In this document: positions 1 through 8,607 of the stretch, piece after piece
Numbering within the stretch: position 1 is the first letter of the stretch
Layout of the letters: every line of letters starts with the position of its first letter
Source of the DNA: Variovorax sp. UMC13
GTDB taxonomy: Bacteria > Pseudomonadota > Gammaproteobacteria > Burkholderiales > Burkholderiaceae_C
Assembly (NCBI RefSeq): GCF_014170375.1
Contig: NZ_LZZW01000041.1
Coordinates: 1-64,000 of the forward strand
Direction: 5' to 3'
DNA: 64,000 nt
Notes under the pieces: model-generated
Databases searched by the model: none
Told to the model about the DNA's origin: nothing
Seen by the model: only the letters and a program-made list of their open reading frames with translations
Position numbers and translations under genes: made by a program

Positions 1-929
<929 letters not shown>

Positions 930-1033
930 TTTTCAATCCTTGAAAGAGCATTCCCGTGTATTGGTTTTATGTCTGCACCCGATTGCGGATTCGCCTCGCA
1001 CGGGAACGTGGCGGCACCGGATCGCAGACAAAG

Positions 1034-1056
1034 AGGGCCACGCACTGCGTGGCCCT
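1034..1056 (-). promoter_or_regulatory. Perfect hairpin in the fusA-tuf gap
   Basis: Arms AGGGCCACGC (1034-1043) and GCGTGGCCCT (1047-1056) form a 10-bp stem with a 3-nt loop. Read on the minus strand it lies about 15 nt after the fusA stop and is followed by CTTTGTC rather than a run of T. It may be a partial terminator, attenuator or RNA-processing and stability element that sets the tuf to fusA ratio. The structure is seen directly; the role is inference. Confidence 0.6.
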
Positions 1057-1070
1057 GCATTCTTCAGAAC

Positions 1071-3170
1071 TTACTTGGCGCGAGCGGCCACGATGGCTTC
1101 GGCGACGTTACGGGGAGCTTCGGCGTAGTGCTTGAACTCCATCGTGTACGTGGCGCGGCCTTGCGACATCGAGCGCAGCGTGGTCGAGTAGCCGAACATT
1201 TCCGACAGCGGCACTTCGGCCTTGATGGCCTTGCCGCCACCCATCATGTCTTCCATGCCCTGGACCATGCCGCGACGCGAGGACAGGTCGCCCATCACGT
1301 TGCCGGCGTAGTCTTCCGGGGTCTCGACTTCCACGGCCATCATCGGCTCCAGGATCACCGGGCTGGCCTTGCGGCAGCCTTCCTTGAAACCGAAGATCGC
1401 GGCCATCTTGAAAGCCATTTCGTTCGAGTCCACGTCGTGGTACGAACCGAAATGCAGCGTGACCTTGACGTCGACCACCGGGTAGCCGGCGAGCACGCCC
1501 TGGCCCAGCGCTTCGATGACGCCCTTTTCGACCGCGGGGATGTATTCGCGAGGAACCACACCGCCCTTGATCGCGTCGACGAACTCGAAGCCCTTGCCCG
1601 GCTCTTGCGGTTCGACCTTCAGGATCACGTGGCCGTACTGGCCCTTGCCGCCCGACTGGCGCACGAACTTGCCTTCGGCATCTTCGACCGTCTTGCGGAT
1701 GGTTTCGCGGTAGGCCACCTGCGGCTTGCCCACGTTGGCTTCCACGCCGAATTCGCGCTTCATCCGGTCCACGATGATTTCCAGATGCAGCTCGCCCATG
1801 CCGGCGATGATGGTCTGGCCCGACTCTTCGTCGGTCTTCACGCGGAACGAAGGATCTTCCTGAGCCAGGCGTTGCAGGGCGATGCCCATCTTTTCCTGGT
1901 CGGCCTTGGTCTTCGGCTCGACGGCCTGCGAGATCACCGATTCCGGGAACACCATGCGCTCGAGCGTCACGATGGCCGTCGGATCGCACAGGGTTTCGCC
2001 CGTGGTCACTTCCTTCAGGCCCACGCAGGCGGCGATGTCGCCGGCGCGGATTTCGCTGACTTCTTCACGGTTGTTGGCGTGCATCTGCACGATCCGGCCG
2101 ATGCGTTCCTTCTTGCCGCGCACCGGGTTGTAGACGCTGTCGCCCTTGCTCAGCACGCCCGAGTAGACGCGCACGAAGGTCAGCTGGCCCACGAACGGGT
2201 CGGTCATCAGCTTGAATGCCAGGGCCGAGAACTTCTCGCTGTCGTCGGCCTTGCGGACCACGGGCGCTTCGTCTTCATCCAGGCCGTTGACGGGCGGGAT
2301 GTCGGTCGGTGCGGGCATGTATTCGATGACCGCGTCGAGCATGGCCTGCACGCCCTTGTTCTTGAAGGCCGAACCGCACAGCATCGGCTGGATCTCGCCG
2401 GCGATGGTGCGCTGACGGATGGCAGCCTTGATTTCCACCTCGCTCAGCTCGCCGCCTTCGAGGTACTTGTTCATCAGCTCTTCGCTGGCTTCGGCAGCCG
2501 CTTCGACCAGCTTCTCGCGGTACTCGGCGCAGACGGCAGCCAGGTTCGCGGGGATCTCTTCGTACTTGAAGGTCACGCCCTTGTCTTCGTCCCAGATGAT
2601 CGCCTTCATCTTCACGAGGTCGACGATGCCCTGGAAGTGGTCTTCGGCACCGATCGGGATCTGGATCACGACGGGGTTGGCCTTCAGGCGGTCCACCATC
2701 ATCTGGCGCACGCGCAGGAAGTCGGCGCCGGTACGGTCCATCTTGTTGACGAACGCGAGACGGGGCACCTTGTACTTGTTGGCCTGGCGCCAGACGGTTT
2801 CCGACTGGGGCTGCACGCCGCCGACGGCGTCGTACACCATCACGGCGCCGTCCAGCACGCGCATCGAGCGCTCGACTTCAATGGTGAAGTCCACGTGGCC
2901 GGGGGTGTCGATGATGTTGATGCGGTGTTCGTCGAACTTGCCGGCCATGCCCTTCCAGAAGCAGGTCGTGGCGGCGGAGGTGATCGTGATGCCACGCTCC
3001 TGCTCTTGCTCCATCCAGTCCATGGTGGCGGCGCCGTCATGCACTTCACCGATCTTGTGGTTCACACCGGTGTAGAACAGGATGCGCTCGGTCGTCGTGG
3101 TCTTGCCAGCGTCGATGTGCGCGGAGATACCGATGTTGCGGTAGCGCTCGATGGGGGTCTTGCGTGCCAT
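1071..3170 (-). CDS. fusA: Elongation factor G
   Basis: Ribosomal translocase GTPase. The 699-residue product starts MARKTPIERYRNIGISAHID and shows the G1 loop AHIDAGKTTTTERIL, the DTPGHVDF G3 motif and the NKMD G4 motif, then domains II to V ending in a typical YSTTLRSMSQGRATYTMEF segment. Length matches the family (about 700). The ATG at 3170 follows the str-operon hairpin region. It lies between rpsG (86 bp upstream) and tuf. No fusion or frameshift is seen. The plus strand opposite is open for over 1000 codons but this is a codon-bias shadow. Confidence 0.99.
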   Translation of the reverse strand: MARKTPIERYRNIGISAHIDAGKTTTTERILFYTGVNHKIGEVHDGAATMDWMEQEQERGITITSAATTCFWKGMAGKFDEHRINIIDTPGHVDFTIEVERSMRVLDGAVMVYDAVGGVQPQSETVWRQANKYKVPRLAFVNKMDRTGADFLRVRQMMVDRLKANPVVIQIPIGAEDHFQGIVDLVKMKAIIWDEDKGVTFKYEEIPANLAAVCAEYREKLVEAAAEASEELMNKYLEGGELSEVEIKAAIRQRTIAGEIQPMLCGSAFKNKGVQAMLDAVIEYMPAPTDIPPVNGLDEDEAPVVRKADDSEKFSALAFKLMTDPFVGQLTFVRVYSGVLSKGDSVYNPVRGKKERIGRIVQMHANNREEVSEIRAGDIAACVGLKEVTTGETLCDPTAIVTLERMVFPESVISQAVEPKTKADQEKMGIALQRLAQEDPSFRVKTDEESGQTIIAGMGELHLEIIVDRMKREFGVEANVGKPQVAYRETIRKTVEDAEGKFVRQSGGKGQYGHVILKVEPQEPGKGFEFVDAIKGGVVPREYIPAVEKGVIEALGQGVLAGYPVVDVKVTLHFGSYHDVDSNEMAFKMAAIFGFKEGCRKASPVILEPMMAVEVETPEDYAGNVMGDLSSRRGMVQGMEDMMGGGKAIKAEVPLSEMFGYSTTLRSMSQGRATYTMEFKHYAEAPRNVAEAIVAARAK

Positions 3171-3193
3171 GAAAATTTACTCCGTTAACGGAT

Positions 3194-3227
3194 GAAAGCC
3201 CGCCCACCACATGGTGAGTCGGGCTTC
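3194..3227 (-). promoter_or_regulatory. Nested stem-loop between rpsG and fusA
   Basis: On the minus strand GAAGCCCG pairs with CGGGCTTTC-side bases and, inside, CACCA pairs with TGGTG, giving a two-part stem over 34 nt in the 86-bp gap between rpsG and fusA. No T-run follows, so it is not a standard intrinsic terminator. It could act in mRNA processing or in coupling within the str operon. Structure seen; function inferred. Confidence 0.5.
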
Positions 3228-3256
3228 CAGCCAGTCTGATTTGAGGGGGAAAGGCC

Positions 3257-3730
3257 TTAGAAGCGGAAGTGGCTGAAGGCCCGGTTGGCTTCTGCCATGC
3301 GGTGCACTTCGTCACGCTTCTTCATGGCACCGCCACGGCCTTCCGTGGCTTCCATCAGTTCGTTGGCCAGGCGCAGGGCCATCGACTTCTCACCGCGCTT
3401 GCGAGCGGCTTCCTTGATCCAGCGCATCGACAGGGCGAGGCGACGGACAGGGCGGACTTCGACCGGCACTTGATAGTTCGCACCGCCCACGCGGCGCGAC
3501 TTCACTTCGACCATCGGCTTCACGTTGTTGATGGCAACGGTGAACGCTTCGAGGGGGTCCTTGTCCGGGTTCTTCTTCTCGATGAAGTCGAGGGCACCGT
3601 AAATGATGCGCTCGGCAACAGCCTTCTTGCCGCCTTCCATGATCACGTTCATGAACTTCGACAGCTCGACATTGCCGTACTTGGGATCCGGCAGGATTTC
3701 ACGTTTGGGGACTTCGCGACGACGTGGCAT
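3257..3730 (-). CDS. rpsG: 30S ribosomal protein S7
   Basis: S7 nucleates assembly of the 3' domain of 16S rRNA and in many bacteria is the translational repressor of the str operon. The 157-residue protein starts MPRRREVPKREILPDPKYGN and ends with RMAEANRAFSHFRF, both characteristic. Length is the usual 156-157. It is the second gene of rpsL-rpsG-fusA-tuf. The gap to rpsL is 150 bp. No anomalies. Confidence 0.99.
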   Translation of the reverse strand: MPRRREVPKREILPDPKYGNVELSKFMNVIMEGGKKAVAERIIYGALDFIEKKNPDKDPLEAFTVAINNVKPMVEVKSRRVGGANYQVPVEVRPVRRLALSMRWIKEAARKRGEKSMALRLANELMEATEGRGGAMKKRDEVHRMAEANRAFSHFRF

Positions 3731-3880
3731 TTTTTCAACCTCTTTGCTTCAGTTGGCACCGTTTCCGGTACCGCGAGAGCCAGTTCGAACTCTCACTTAC
3801 TCGACCCGACATTGGGTCACTTCGTTCGATGTGCCCGCCAAGGCAACCGAACACCGCTTGTTTTCTGACGACAGGAAGGC

Positions 3881-4258
<378 letters not shown>

Positions 4259-4339
4259 GAATGAATGAATCCCAAAACATCCCGACCTTGGACCCCACCG
4301 TGACATGGGAAGCCGGGAATTGACGAAAACGTGAAACCC

Positions 4340-4373
4340 TTCGGAAATTTCCGAAAAGCCCGCGAGTATAGCA
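4340..4373 (-). promoter_or_regulatory. str operon promoter (extended -10) and palindromic leader
   Basis: On the minus strand TATACT (4370-4365) is preceded by TGC, an extended -10 (TGnTATACT). No good -35 is visible. A start near 4358 would give a leader of about 100 nt to rpsL. The leader opens with a perfect 16-bp palindrome, TTCGGAAATTTCCGAA (4340-4355), that can form a hairpin at the 5' end of the mRNA. Sequence seen; promoter use inferred. Confidence 0.55.
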
Positions 4374-4400
4374 GTCAGGCTGGCTGCTTGACCAGCCCTG

Positions 4401-5570
4401 TTACTTGATCCAGAGGCGGACGGCGTCCCAGGCCCGGCCCAGGATGCCGGCCTGCTCGACCGCCTCGAGCGCCACCAGCGGCACCTCGGCCACGGGCTCG
4501 TCGCCCAGCGTGACCTTGAGCGTGCCGACCTGCTGGTTCTTGGTGAAGGGCGCGACCAGCGGTTCGGGGCGCGCGACCTGGGTCTTGATCTTGCTCGCCG
4601 AGCCCGCGGGCACCGAGACCACGATGGCTTCCGGGCGGCCCAGCTTGAGCGTGTTCGCCTTGCCCTTCCAGACCGCTGGCGTGGCCGCGGGCTGGTCGGC
4701 GTCGAACAGCTTGACCGCGTCGAAGGCGGTGTAGCCCCAGTTCAGCAGCTTCTGCGATTCGTTGGCGCGCGCGTTCTCGCTGGCCGCGCCGAGCACGATC
4801 GACAGCAGGCGGCGGCCGCCGTTGAGGTTCGGGAAGTCGCGCTTGGCGGTGACGATCATGCAGTAGCCGGCCGCGTCGGTGTGGCCGGTCTTGAGGCCGT
4901 CGACGGTCGGGTCACGGAACAGCAGCAGGTTGCGGTTGGTGTCGTTGGTCGAGGGCGTGCCCGGGTAGCGGTACTTCTTGATCGCGTAGTACTGCACGTA
5001 CTCGGGGAAGTCGTGCATCAGGCGGGTGGCCAGGATGCTCAGGTCGCGCGCCGTCGTGGTGTGGCCCGGCGCCGTCAGGCCCTCGGGGTTCTTGTAGCTG
5101 GTGTTCTTCATGCCCAGCACCTTGGCCTGCTCGTTCATGAGCTGGACGAAGTGCTCGACCGTGCCGCCCACGCCTTCGGCCAGCGCCACCGTGGCGTCGT
5201 TGCCCGACTGCACGATCAGGCCCTTGATCAGGTCTTCCACCGGCACCTGCATCTTCGGGTCGATGAACATGCGCGAGCCGGGCATCTTCCAGGCGCGCGG
5301 GCTGACCGGCAGCGTCTGGGTGAGCGAGATCTTCTTGGCCTTGAGCGCGTCGAACACCAGGTAGGCCGACATCAGCTTGGTCAGCGAGGCGGGCTCGACC
5401 GGGCTGTCGATGTCCTTCTGCGCCAGCAGCTGGTTGGCGGTGACGTCGAGCAGCAGGTAGCTGCGCGCGGCGACCTCGGGGGGAACGGGCATTTGCGCCG
5501 CGGCCAACAGGCAGAAGGATGCCGAAAAAAACAGCACCAGCGCGCGGAGCGCGACAGACAGACGATTCAT
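4401..5570 (-). CDS. dacC: D-alanyl-D-alanine carboxypeptidase (PBP5/6 type)
   Basis: Removes the terminal D-Ala from peptidoglycan pentapeptides in the periplasm. From ATG 5570 the protein has 389 residues: a signal peptide (MNRLSVALRALVLFFSASF, cleavage near AAAQ), then the serine-type motifs S62-L-T-K65, S122-G-N124 and K227-T-G229 in correct order and spacing, followed by the C-terminal beta domain and an amphipathic tail ending AWDAVRLWIK that probably anchors it to the inner membrane. The upstream in-frame codons to 5618 do not resemble a signal peptide, so 5570 is preferred. The next gene upstream ends 16 bp away on the same strand. Confidence 0.95.
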   Translation of the reverse strand: MNRLSVALRALVLFFSASFCLLAAAQMPVPPEVAARSYLLLDVTANQLLAQKDIDSPVEPASLTKLMSAYLVFDALKAKKISLTQTLPVSPRAWKMPGSRMFIDPKMQVPVEDLIKGLIVQSGNDATVALAEGVGGTVEHFVQLMNEQAKVLGMKNTSYKNPEGLTAPGHTTTARDLSILATRLMHDFPEYVQYYAIKKYRYPGTPSTNDTNRNLLLFRDPTVDGLKTGHTDAAGYCMIVTAKRDFPNLNGGRRLLSIVLGAASENARANESQKLLNWGYTAFDAVKLFDADQPAATPAVWKGKANTLKLGRPEAIVVSVPAGSASKIKTQVARPEPLVAPFTKNQQVGTLKVTLGDEPVAEVPLVALEAVEQAGILGRAWDAVRLWIK

Positions 5571-5586
5571 GGGAATGGGAGACCAG

Positions 5587-6222
5587 CTACAGGTCCGCGC
5601 GCAGGTGGCGGACGACAAGATTTTTCAAGAGCGGCAATTGTCCGTGAAAGAAATGACCGCCTCCGGGGACGACTGTGACAGGAAGTGACTGTGGGCGAGC
5701 CCAATCCATCACGGCCGAGAGCGCGACGGTGTCGTCGGCTTCGCCATGCACGATCAACGTACGTTCGACCGCCCCTTCGGGCAGCACCGGCGGCACCACG
5801 CGCGCAACGCTGGCACCGACCAGCGTCAGGTGTGCGACCTCGCGCTCGGCCCAGAGTTCCTGCAATGCATTGATCGCGACGAAGGCGCCGAAGGAAAAGC
5901 CGGCCACGGCCAGCGGGCCCGAAGGCGCGAGCTGCGCGACCACCGCGCGGTAGTCCTCGCTCTCGCCGCGGCCCTCGTCGTGCACGCCCTGGCTGGCGCC
6001 GACGCCGCGGAAGTTGAAGCGCACCGCGGTCCAGCCGCTGGCGACGAAGGCGCGCGCCAGCGTCTGCACCACCTTGTTGTCCATGGTGCCGCCGAACAGC
6101 GGGTGCGGGTGCGCGATCACGGCCACGCCGCGCGAGGGCTGGCCGTCGGCCGGCAGGTCGCGCTGGGCCTCGATCACACCGGCCGCGCCTTCGAGCCGGA
6201 GCTTTTCCGTTTGCGAATTCAT
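5587..6222 (-). CDS. Alpha/beta hydrolase, small serine hydrolase
   Basis: A 211-residue alpha/beta hydrolase of the YsgA/dienelactone-hydrolase-like type often annotated alpha/beta hydrolase or CocE-type. It shows the oxyanion-region strand AHPHPLFGGTMDNKVV, the nucleophile elbow AGFSFGAF (G-x-S-x-G), an acid in VHGEADDTV and a C-terminal histidine in GGGHFFHG. The substrate is unknown. The start is ATG 6222; a frame continuing upstream runs through the ferredoxin gene in another phase and is not coding. It lies 14 bp after the ferredoxin gene, suggesting co-transcription, and 16 bp before dacC. Confidence 0.88.
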   Translation of the reverse strand: MNSQTEKLRLEGAAGVIEAQRDLPADGQPSRGVAVIAHPHPLFGGTMDNKVVQTLARAFVASGWTAVRFNFRGVGASQGVHDEGRGESEDYRAVVAQLAPSGPLAVAGFSFGAFVAINALQELWAEREVAHLTLVGASVARVVPPVLPEGAVERTLIVHGEADDTVALSAVMDWARPQSLPVTVVPGGGHFFHGQLPLLKNLVVRHLRADL

Positions 6223-6236
6223 GACGGCGCCTCCGC

Positions 6237-6608
6237 TCAGCGACCGACGTCGGCCGGCAGCACCAGGCGCTCGACCACCTGGCCGTTCTTCAGGTGCGAC
6301 TCGACGATCTCGTCGATGTCGGCCTGGTCGACGAAGGTGTACCAGACGGCTTCGGGGTAGACCACGGCCACCGGGCCGCCCGCGCAGCGGTCCAGGCAGC
6401 CGGCCTTGTTGACCCGCACCTTGCCGGCACCGGACAGGCCGGCCGCCTTGACGCTGGCCTTGCAATGGTCGAAGCCCTGCTGCGCGCCGTGCAGGGCACA
6501 GGAGTCCTCGCCGCCCTTGCGTTCGTTGAGACAGAAGAAGATGTGGCGCTCGTAATAACCAGGCGCAACGGGCGCGGCGGATGCGGCTGGGGTCGGGGAA
6601 CGGGGCAT
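6237..6608 (-). CDS. (2Fe-2S) ferredoxin, thioredoxin-like fold
   Basis: A 123-residue protein with the cysteine pattern of thioredoxin-like [2Fe-2S] ferredoxins: Cys in FFCLNER, Cys in EDSCALHG about 12 residues later, and the C-x3-C pair CLDRC in NKAGCLDRCAGG. These four ligands bind a single cluster. It probably acts as a soluble electron carrier, similar to the NuoE/Shethna-type fold. It sits between a VanZ-family protein and the hydrolase, with only 14 bp to the latter. The redox partner cannot be told from the sequence. Confidence 0.9.
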   Translation of the reverse strand: MPRSPTPAASAAPVAPGYYERHIFFCLNERKGGEDSCALHGAQQGFDHCKASVKAAGLSGAGKVRVNKAGCLDRCAGGPVAVVYPEAVWYTFVDQADIDEIVESHLKNGQVVERLVLPADVGR

Positions 6609-6617
6609 CGGCCCATT

Positions 6618-7730
6618 CTAGGTTTGGCGTCTGCGCCGGGACAGCGCCACGAGCACGTAGCCCAGTGTCGCGAAGGGCCACAGCCAGCCCAGCCACTGCA
6701 CCAGCCCGTGGAAACGGATGAAGCGCCCCTGCTCCCAGGTCGCCAGCGTCTGGGCGAAGTAGGCGCTCTCGGGCGCCTGGTTCAGCAGGCTCAGCTGCAG
6801 CACCAGCGCGATCAGCAGCAGGGCCGCGCACAGCCGGCGCGGCGCGGCCAGCAGCAGCAGGCCGAAGACGACCGCGGCCACGGTGCCGATCTGCACCGGC
6901 AGGCTGAACCAGGCCCAGGCATGGCCGGGGCCCCAGCTCAGCGCCGCCGACAGCGCGCTGCCGGCCAGGCCCGCGCACAGCAGCGCGGCCATCAGCATCG
7001 CGCGGCGCGGCACCGAGCGCGTCACCATGAAGCCCAGCAGGAACGGCACCAGCGCCCCCAGCATCACGCACAGCAGCTCGATGCCGGGCACCAGCGGCTG
7101 CAGCTCGAACTCGCGCAGCGGCATCCAGTCGAGGAAGGGGGTGTCGACCAGCCATTCGGCGATCGCGTTCTCCAGCCGCTCGAAGACCTGGCCGAGGCCG
7201 AAGGGCACCGCCGCCGGGAACAGCAGGGCCACGGGCCACAGCGCCAGCAGCACCAGCCCGTAGCGCGCATCGTCGACGAACCACTGCGATCGCGCGCGGC
7301 CCCAGTGGGCGACCGCGCCCAGGCGCTCGAGCCCCGCCGCCAGCATCGAGCCGATCAGCGCGCCCAGCGCGTTCAGGCCCAGGTCGAGGTTGGAGGGAAT
7401 GCGCATCGGCAGGTAGCTCTGCAGCGTCTCCATGGCGAAGGCGATCGCGGCGCCGGCCAGGGTGGCGCGCAGCACCGCCTGCAGCACGCCCGCGCCCGCC
7501 TGCGTGCGCAGCACCGCCAGCGCGGCCAGGAAGCCGAAGGGCACGTAGCCCGCCACGTTGATCCCGAGATCGAAGCCGGTCCAGTAGCGCGGCCAGGGCG
7601 CCGAGAGGTAGGACCAGGGTGCCAGGCCCTGGTCGCGCCAGTCCGTGAAAGGGTAGAGGCTGGCGTAGACGATCAGCGCCGCATACGCCAGCGTCAGCGG
7701 CAAGGCGGTGGACTTGTGCGAGGCGTTCAC
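6618..7730 (-). CDS. VanZ-family integral membrane protein
   Basis: A 370-residue polytopic membrane protein. The N-terminal 110 residues (LPLTLAYAALIVYASLYPF, then GYVPFGFLAAL and a region with ETLQSYLPMR) match the VanZ-like domain; the rest has about six further hydrophobic helices and no recognised domain. I place the start at GTG 7730 (V-N-A-S-H-K): the frame is open for 74 further codons upstream, but these lie opposite hemJ and are cysteine/tryptophan-rich shadow sequence. Function unknown; VanZ homologues are linked to glycopeptide tolerance and cell-envelope roles. Confidence 0.8.
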   Translation of the reverse strand: MNASHKSTALPLTLAYAALIVYASLYPFTDWRDQGLAPWSYLSAPWPRYWTGFDLGINVAGYVPFGFLAALAVLRTQAGAGVLQAVLRATLAGAAIAFAMETLQSYLPMRIPSNLDLGLNALGALIGSMLAAGLERLGAVAHWGRARSQWFVDDARYGLVLLALWPVALLFPAAVPFGLGQVFERLENAIAEWLVDTPFLDWMPLREFELQPLVPGIELLCVMLGALVPFLLGFMVTRSVPRRAMLMAALLCAGLAGSALSAALSWGPGHAWAWFSLPVQIGTVAAVVFGLLLLAAPRRLCAALLLIALVLQLSLLNQAPESAYFAQTLATWEQGRFIRFHGLVQWLGWLWPFATLGYVLVALSRRRRQT

Positions 7731-7761
7731 CGTGCAGGCGGCCGGAACGGTGCGCCGAGCC

Positions 7762-8190
7762 TCAGAAGGGCTTGACGACCACCAGCACCACGATGGCCAG
7801 CAGCAGCAGCACCGGCACCTCGTTGAAGAAGCGGTACCAGCGGTGGCTGCGCATCGGCGCGCCAGCCACGAACTTGCGCAGCAGCACGCCGCAGCCATGG
7901 TGGTAGCCGAGCACCAGCAGCACCAGCGCCAGCTTGGCGTGCATCCAGCCATTGCCCGGGCCGCGGCCGATGCCGTAGCCCATCCAGAGCCAGACGCCGA
8001 AGACCAGCGCCGGCACGGCCAGGAAGGTGGTGAAGCGCATCAGCTTGCGCGCCATGAGCAGCAAGCGCGCGCGTTCGGCCTCCGAGCCGGGCGGCACCAT
8101 CGCCAGGTTGACGAAGATGCGCGGCAGATAGAAGAGGCCGGCGAACCAGCTGGCGATGAAAACGATGTGCAGCGACTTGATCCAGAGCAT
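7762..8190 (-). CDS. hemJ: HemJ-family protoporphyrinogen IX oxidase
   Basis: A 142-residue membrane protein with four hydrophobic helices. It starts MLWIKSLHIVFIASWFAGLF and has the conserved His8, the FYLPRIFV segment and the GWMHAKL motif typical of HemJ (UPF0093, formerly grouped as CopD-like), which oxidises protoporphyrinogen IX to protoporphyrin IX in heme synthesis. Length fits HemJ (about 140-150). It is divergent from hemB, another heme gene, across a 417-bp region with a candidate small RNA. A TACTAA -10-like box lies a few bases ahead of the start. HemJ is preferred over CopD because of length and motifs. Confidence 0.85.
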   Translation of the reverse strand: MLWIKSLHIVFIASWFAGLFYLPRIFVNLAMVPPGSEAERARLLLMARKLMRFTTFLAVPALVFGVWLWMGYGIGRGPGNGWMHAKLALVLLVLGYHHGCGVLLRKFVAGAPMRSHRWYRFFNEVPVLLLLAIVVLVVVKPF

Positions 8191-8248
8191 GGCGGGCAGT
8201 TTAGTAGGAGCCCAAAGCCGGCGCCGGGAAGCGCGCTCTTTTCGTGGA

Positions 8249-8315
8249 TCACCGCGGAACGGGCTCCGCCGGCAGGGGTGCGGCGCGCTGCAGGCAGTGA
8301 GCGCGACCGGGGGCG
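8249..8315. repeat. Dispersed intergenic repeat, copy A
   Basis: This stretch begins CACCGCGGAACGGGCTCCGC and ends GACCGGGGGCGAAC. It matches the repeat at 56416-56507 at both ends (shared ACCGCGGAAC, CAGTG, GGGGGCGA) and has a shorter middle part. The core GGCTCCGCC-type inverted repeat can form a hairpin. It lies just upstream of hemJ, beside the candidate small RNA terminator. Two copies in one window suggest a genome-wide repeat family. Confidence 0.6.
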
Positions 8316-8330
8316 AACCCGAAATGCCTA

Positions 8331-8359
8331 AAAAAAAGCCCGGCGTCGAACGCCGGGCT
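8331..8359 (-). terminator. Intrinsic terminator of the candidate small RNA
   Basis: A 9-bp perfect GC-rich stem, AGCCCGGCG (8337-8345) with CGCCGGGCT (8351-8359) and a 5-nt loop. On the minus strand it is followed by a run of seven T (8337-8331). It has the correct polarity to end a minus-strand transcript started between here and hemB. Confidence 0.85.
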
Positions 8360-8430
8360 GGGAAGCCCTTTTGCTGTCACACATCAAGGCACCCGCTCAG
8401 GGAGGAAAAGCGGGGAGCGGCAAGCCGCCC
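8331..8430 (-). ncRNA. Candidate small RNA between hemJ and hemB
   Basis: A complete transcription unit of about 100 nt on the minus strand. Promoter: TTGATA (8465-8460), 17-nt spacer, TAAATT (8442-8437). The predicted start is near 8430. The RNA can fold into a 5' hairpin (GGGCGG/CCGCUC, loop CUUG), a middle hairpin (CCCGCU/AGCGGG) with an 11-nt loop containing UUUCCUCCC, and a terminator stem (AGCCCGGCG/CGCCGGGCT) followed by seven U. The middle loop is complementary to a Shine-Dalgarno GGAGG. No convincing reading frame lies inside. Elements are seen; expression and targets are inferred. Confidence 0.7.
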
Positions 8431-8436
8431 GGAGCT

Positions 8437-8465
8437 AATTTAACAAAGCGACAGGAACGTATCAA
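8437..8465 (-). promoter_or_regulatory. Sigma70-type promoter driving the small RNA
   Basis: TTGATA (-35) and TAAATT (-10) on the minus strand with the ideal 17-nt spacing. This is in an AT-rich island that is unusual for this GC-rich window. It diverges from the hemB promoter, whose -35 begins at 8492. Confidence 0.65.
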
Positions 8466-8491
8466 GCACGTGAACCATTATTTTTTAACAA

Positions 8492-8521
8492 TTGACGGTT
8501 CGAACTGAATTCCAAAATACT
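8492..8521 (+). promoter_or_regulatory. Probable hemB promoter
   Basis: TTGACG (8492-8497), an 18-nt spacer and AATACT (8516-8521) on the plus strand. A start near 8528 would give a leader of about 80 nt before hemB. It is back-to-back with the small RNA promoter. Match is moderate at the -10. Confidence 0.5.
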
Positions 8522-8607
8522 AATTCTTTGCAGGCATGCGCGGGGCCGTCCAAGGGCTACCGCGAGTGCTTCGGGCATACGCCGGCACATCAGGCACAAT
8601 TTTCGGC

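Noticed and set aside
8331..8400. Small reading frame beginning ATGTGTGACAGC inside the small RNA
   Set aside because: No ribosome site, and the frame reads through the terminator stem into the repeat; a non-coding RNA explains the region better.
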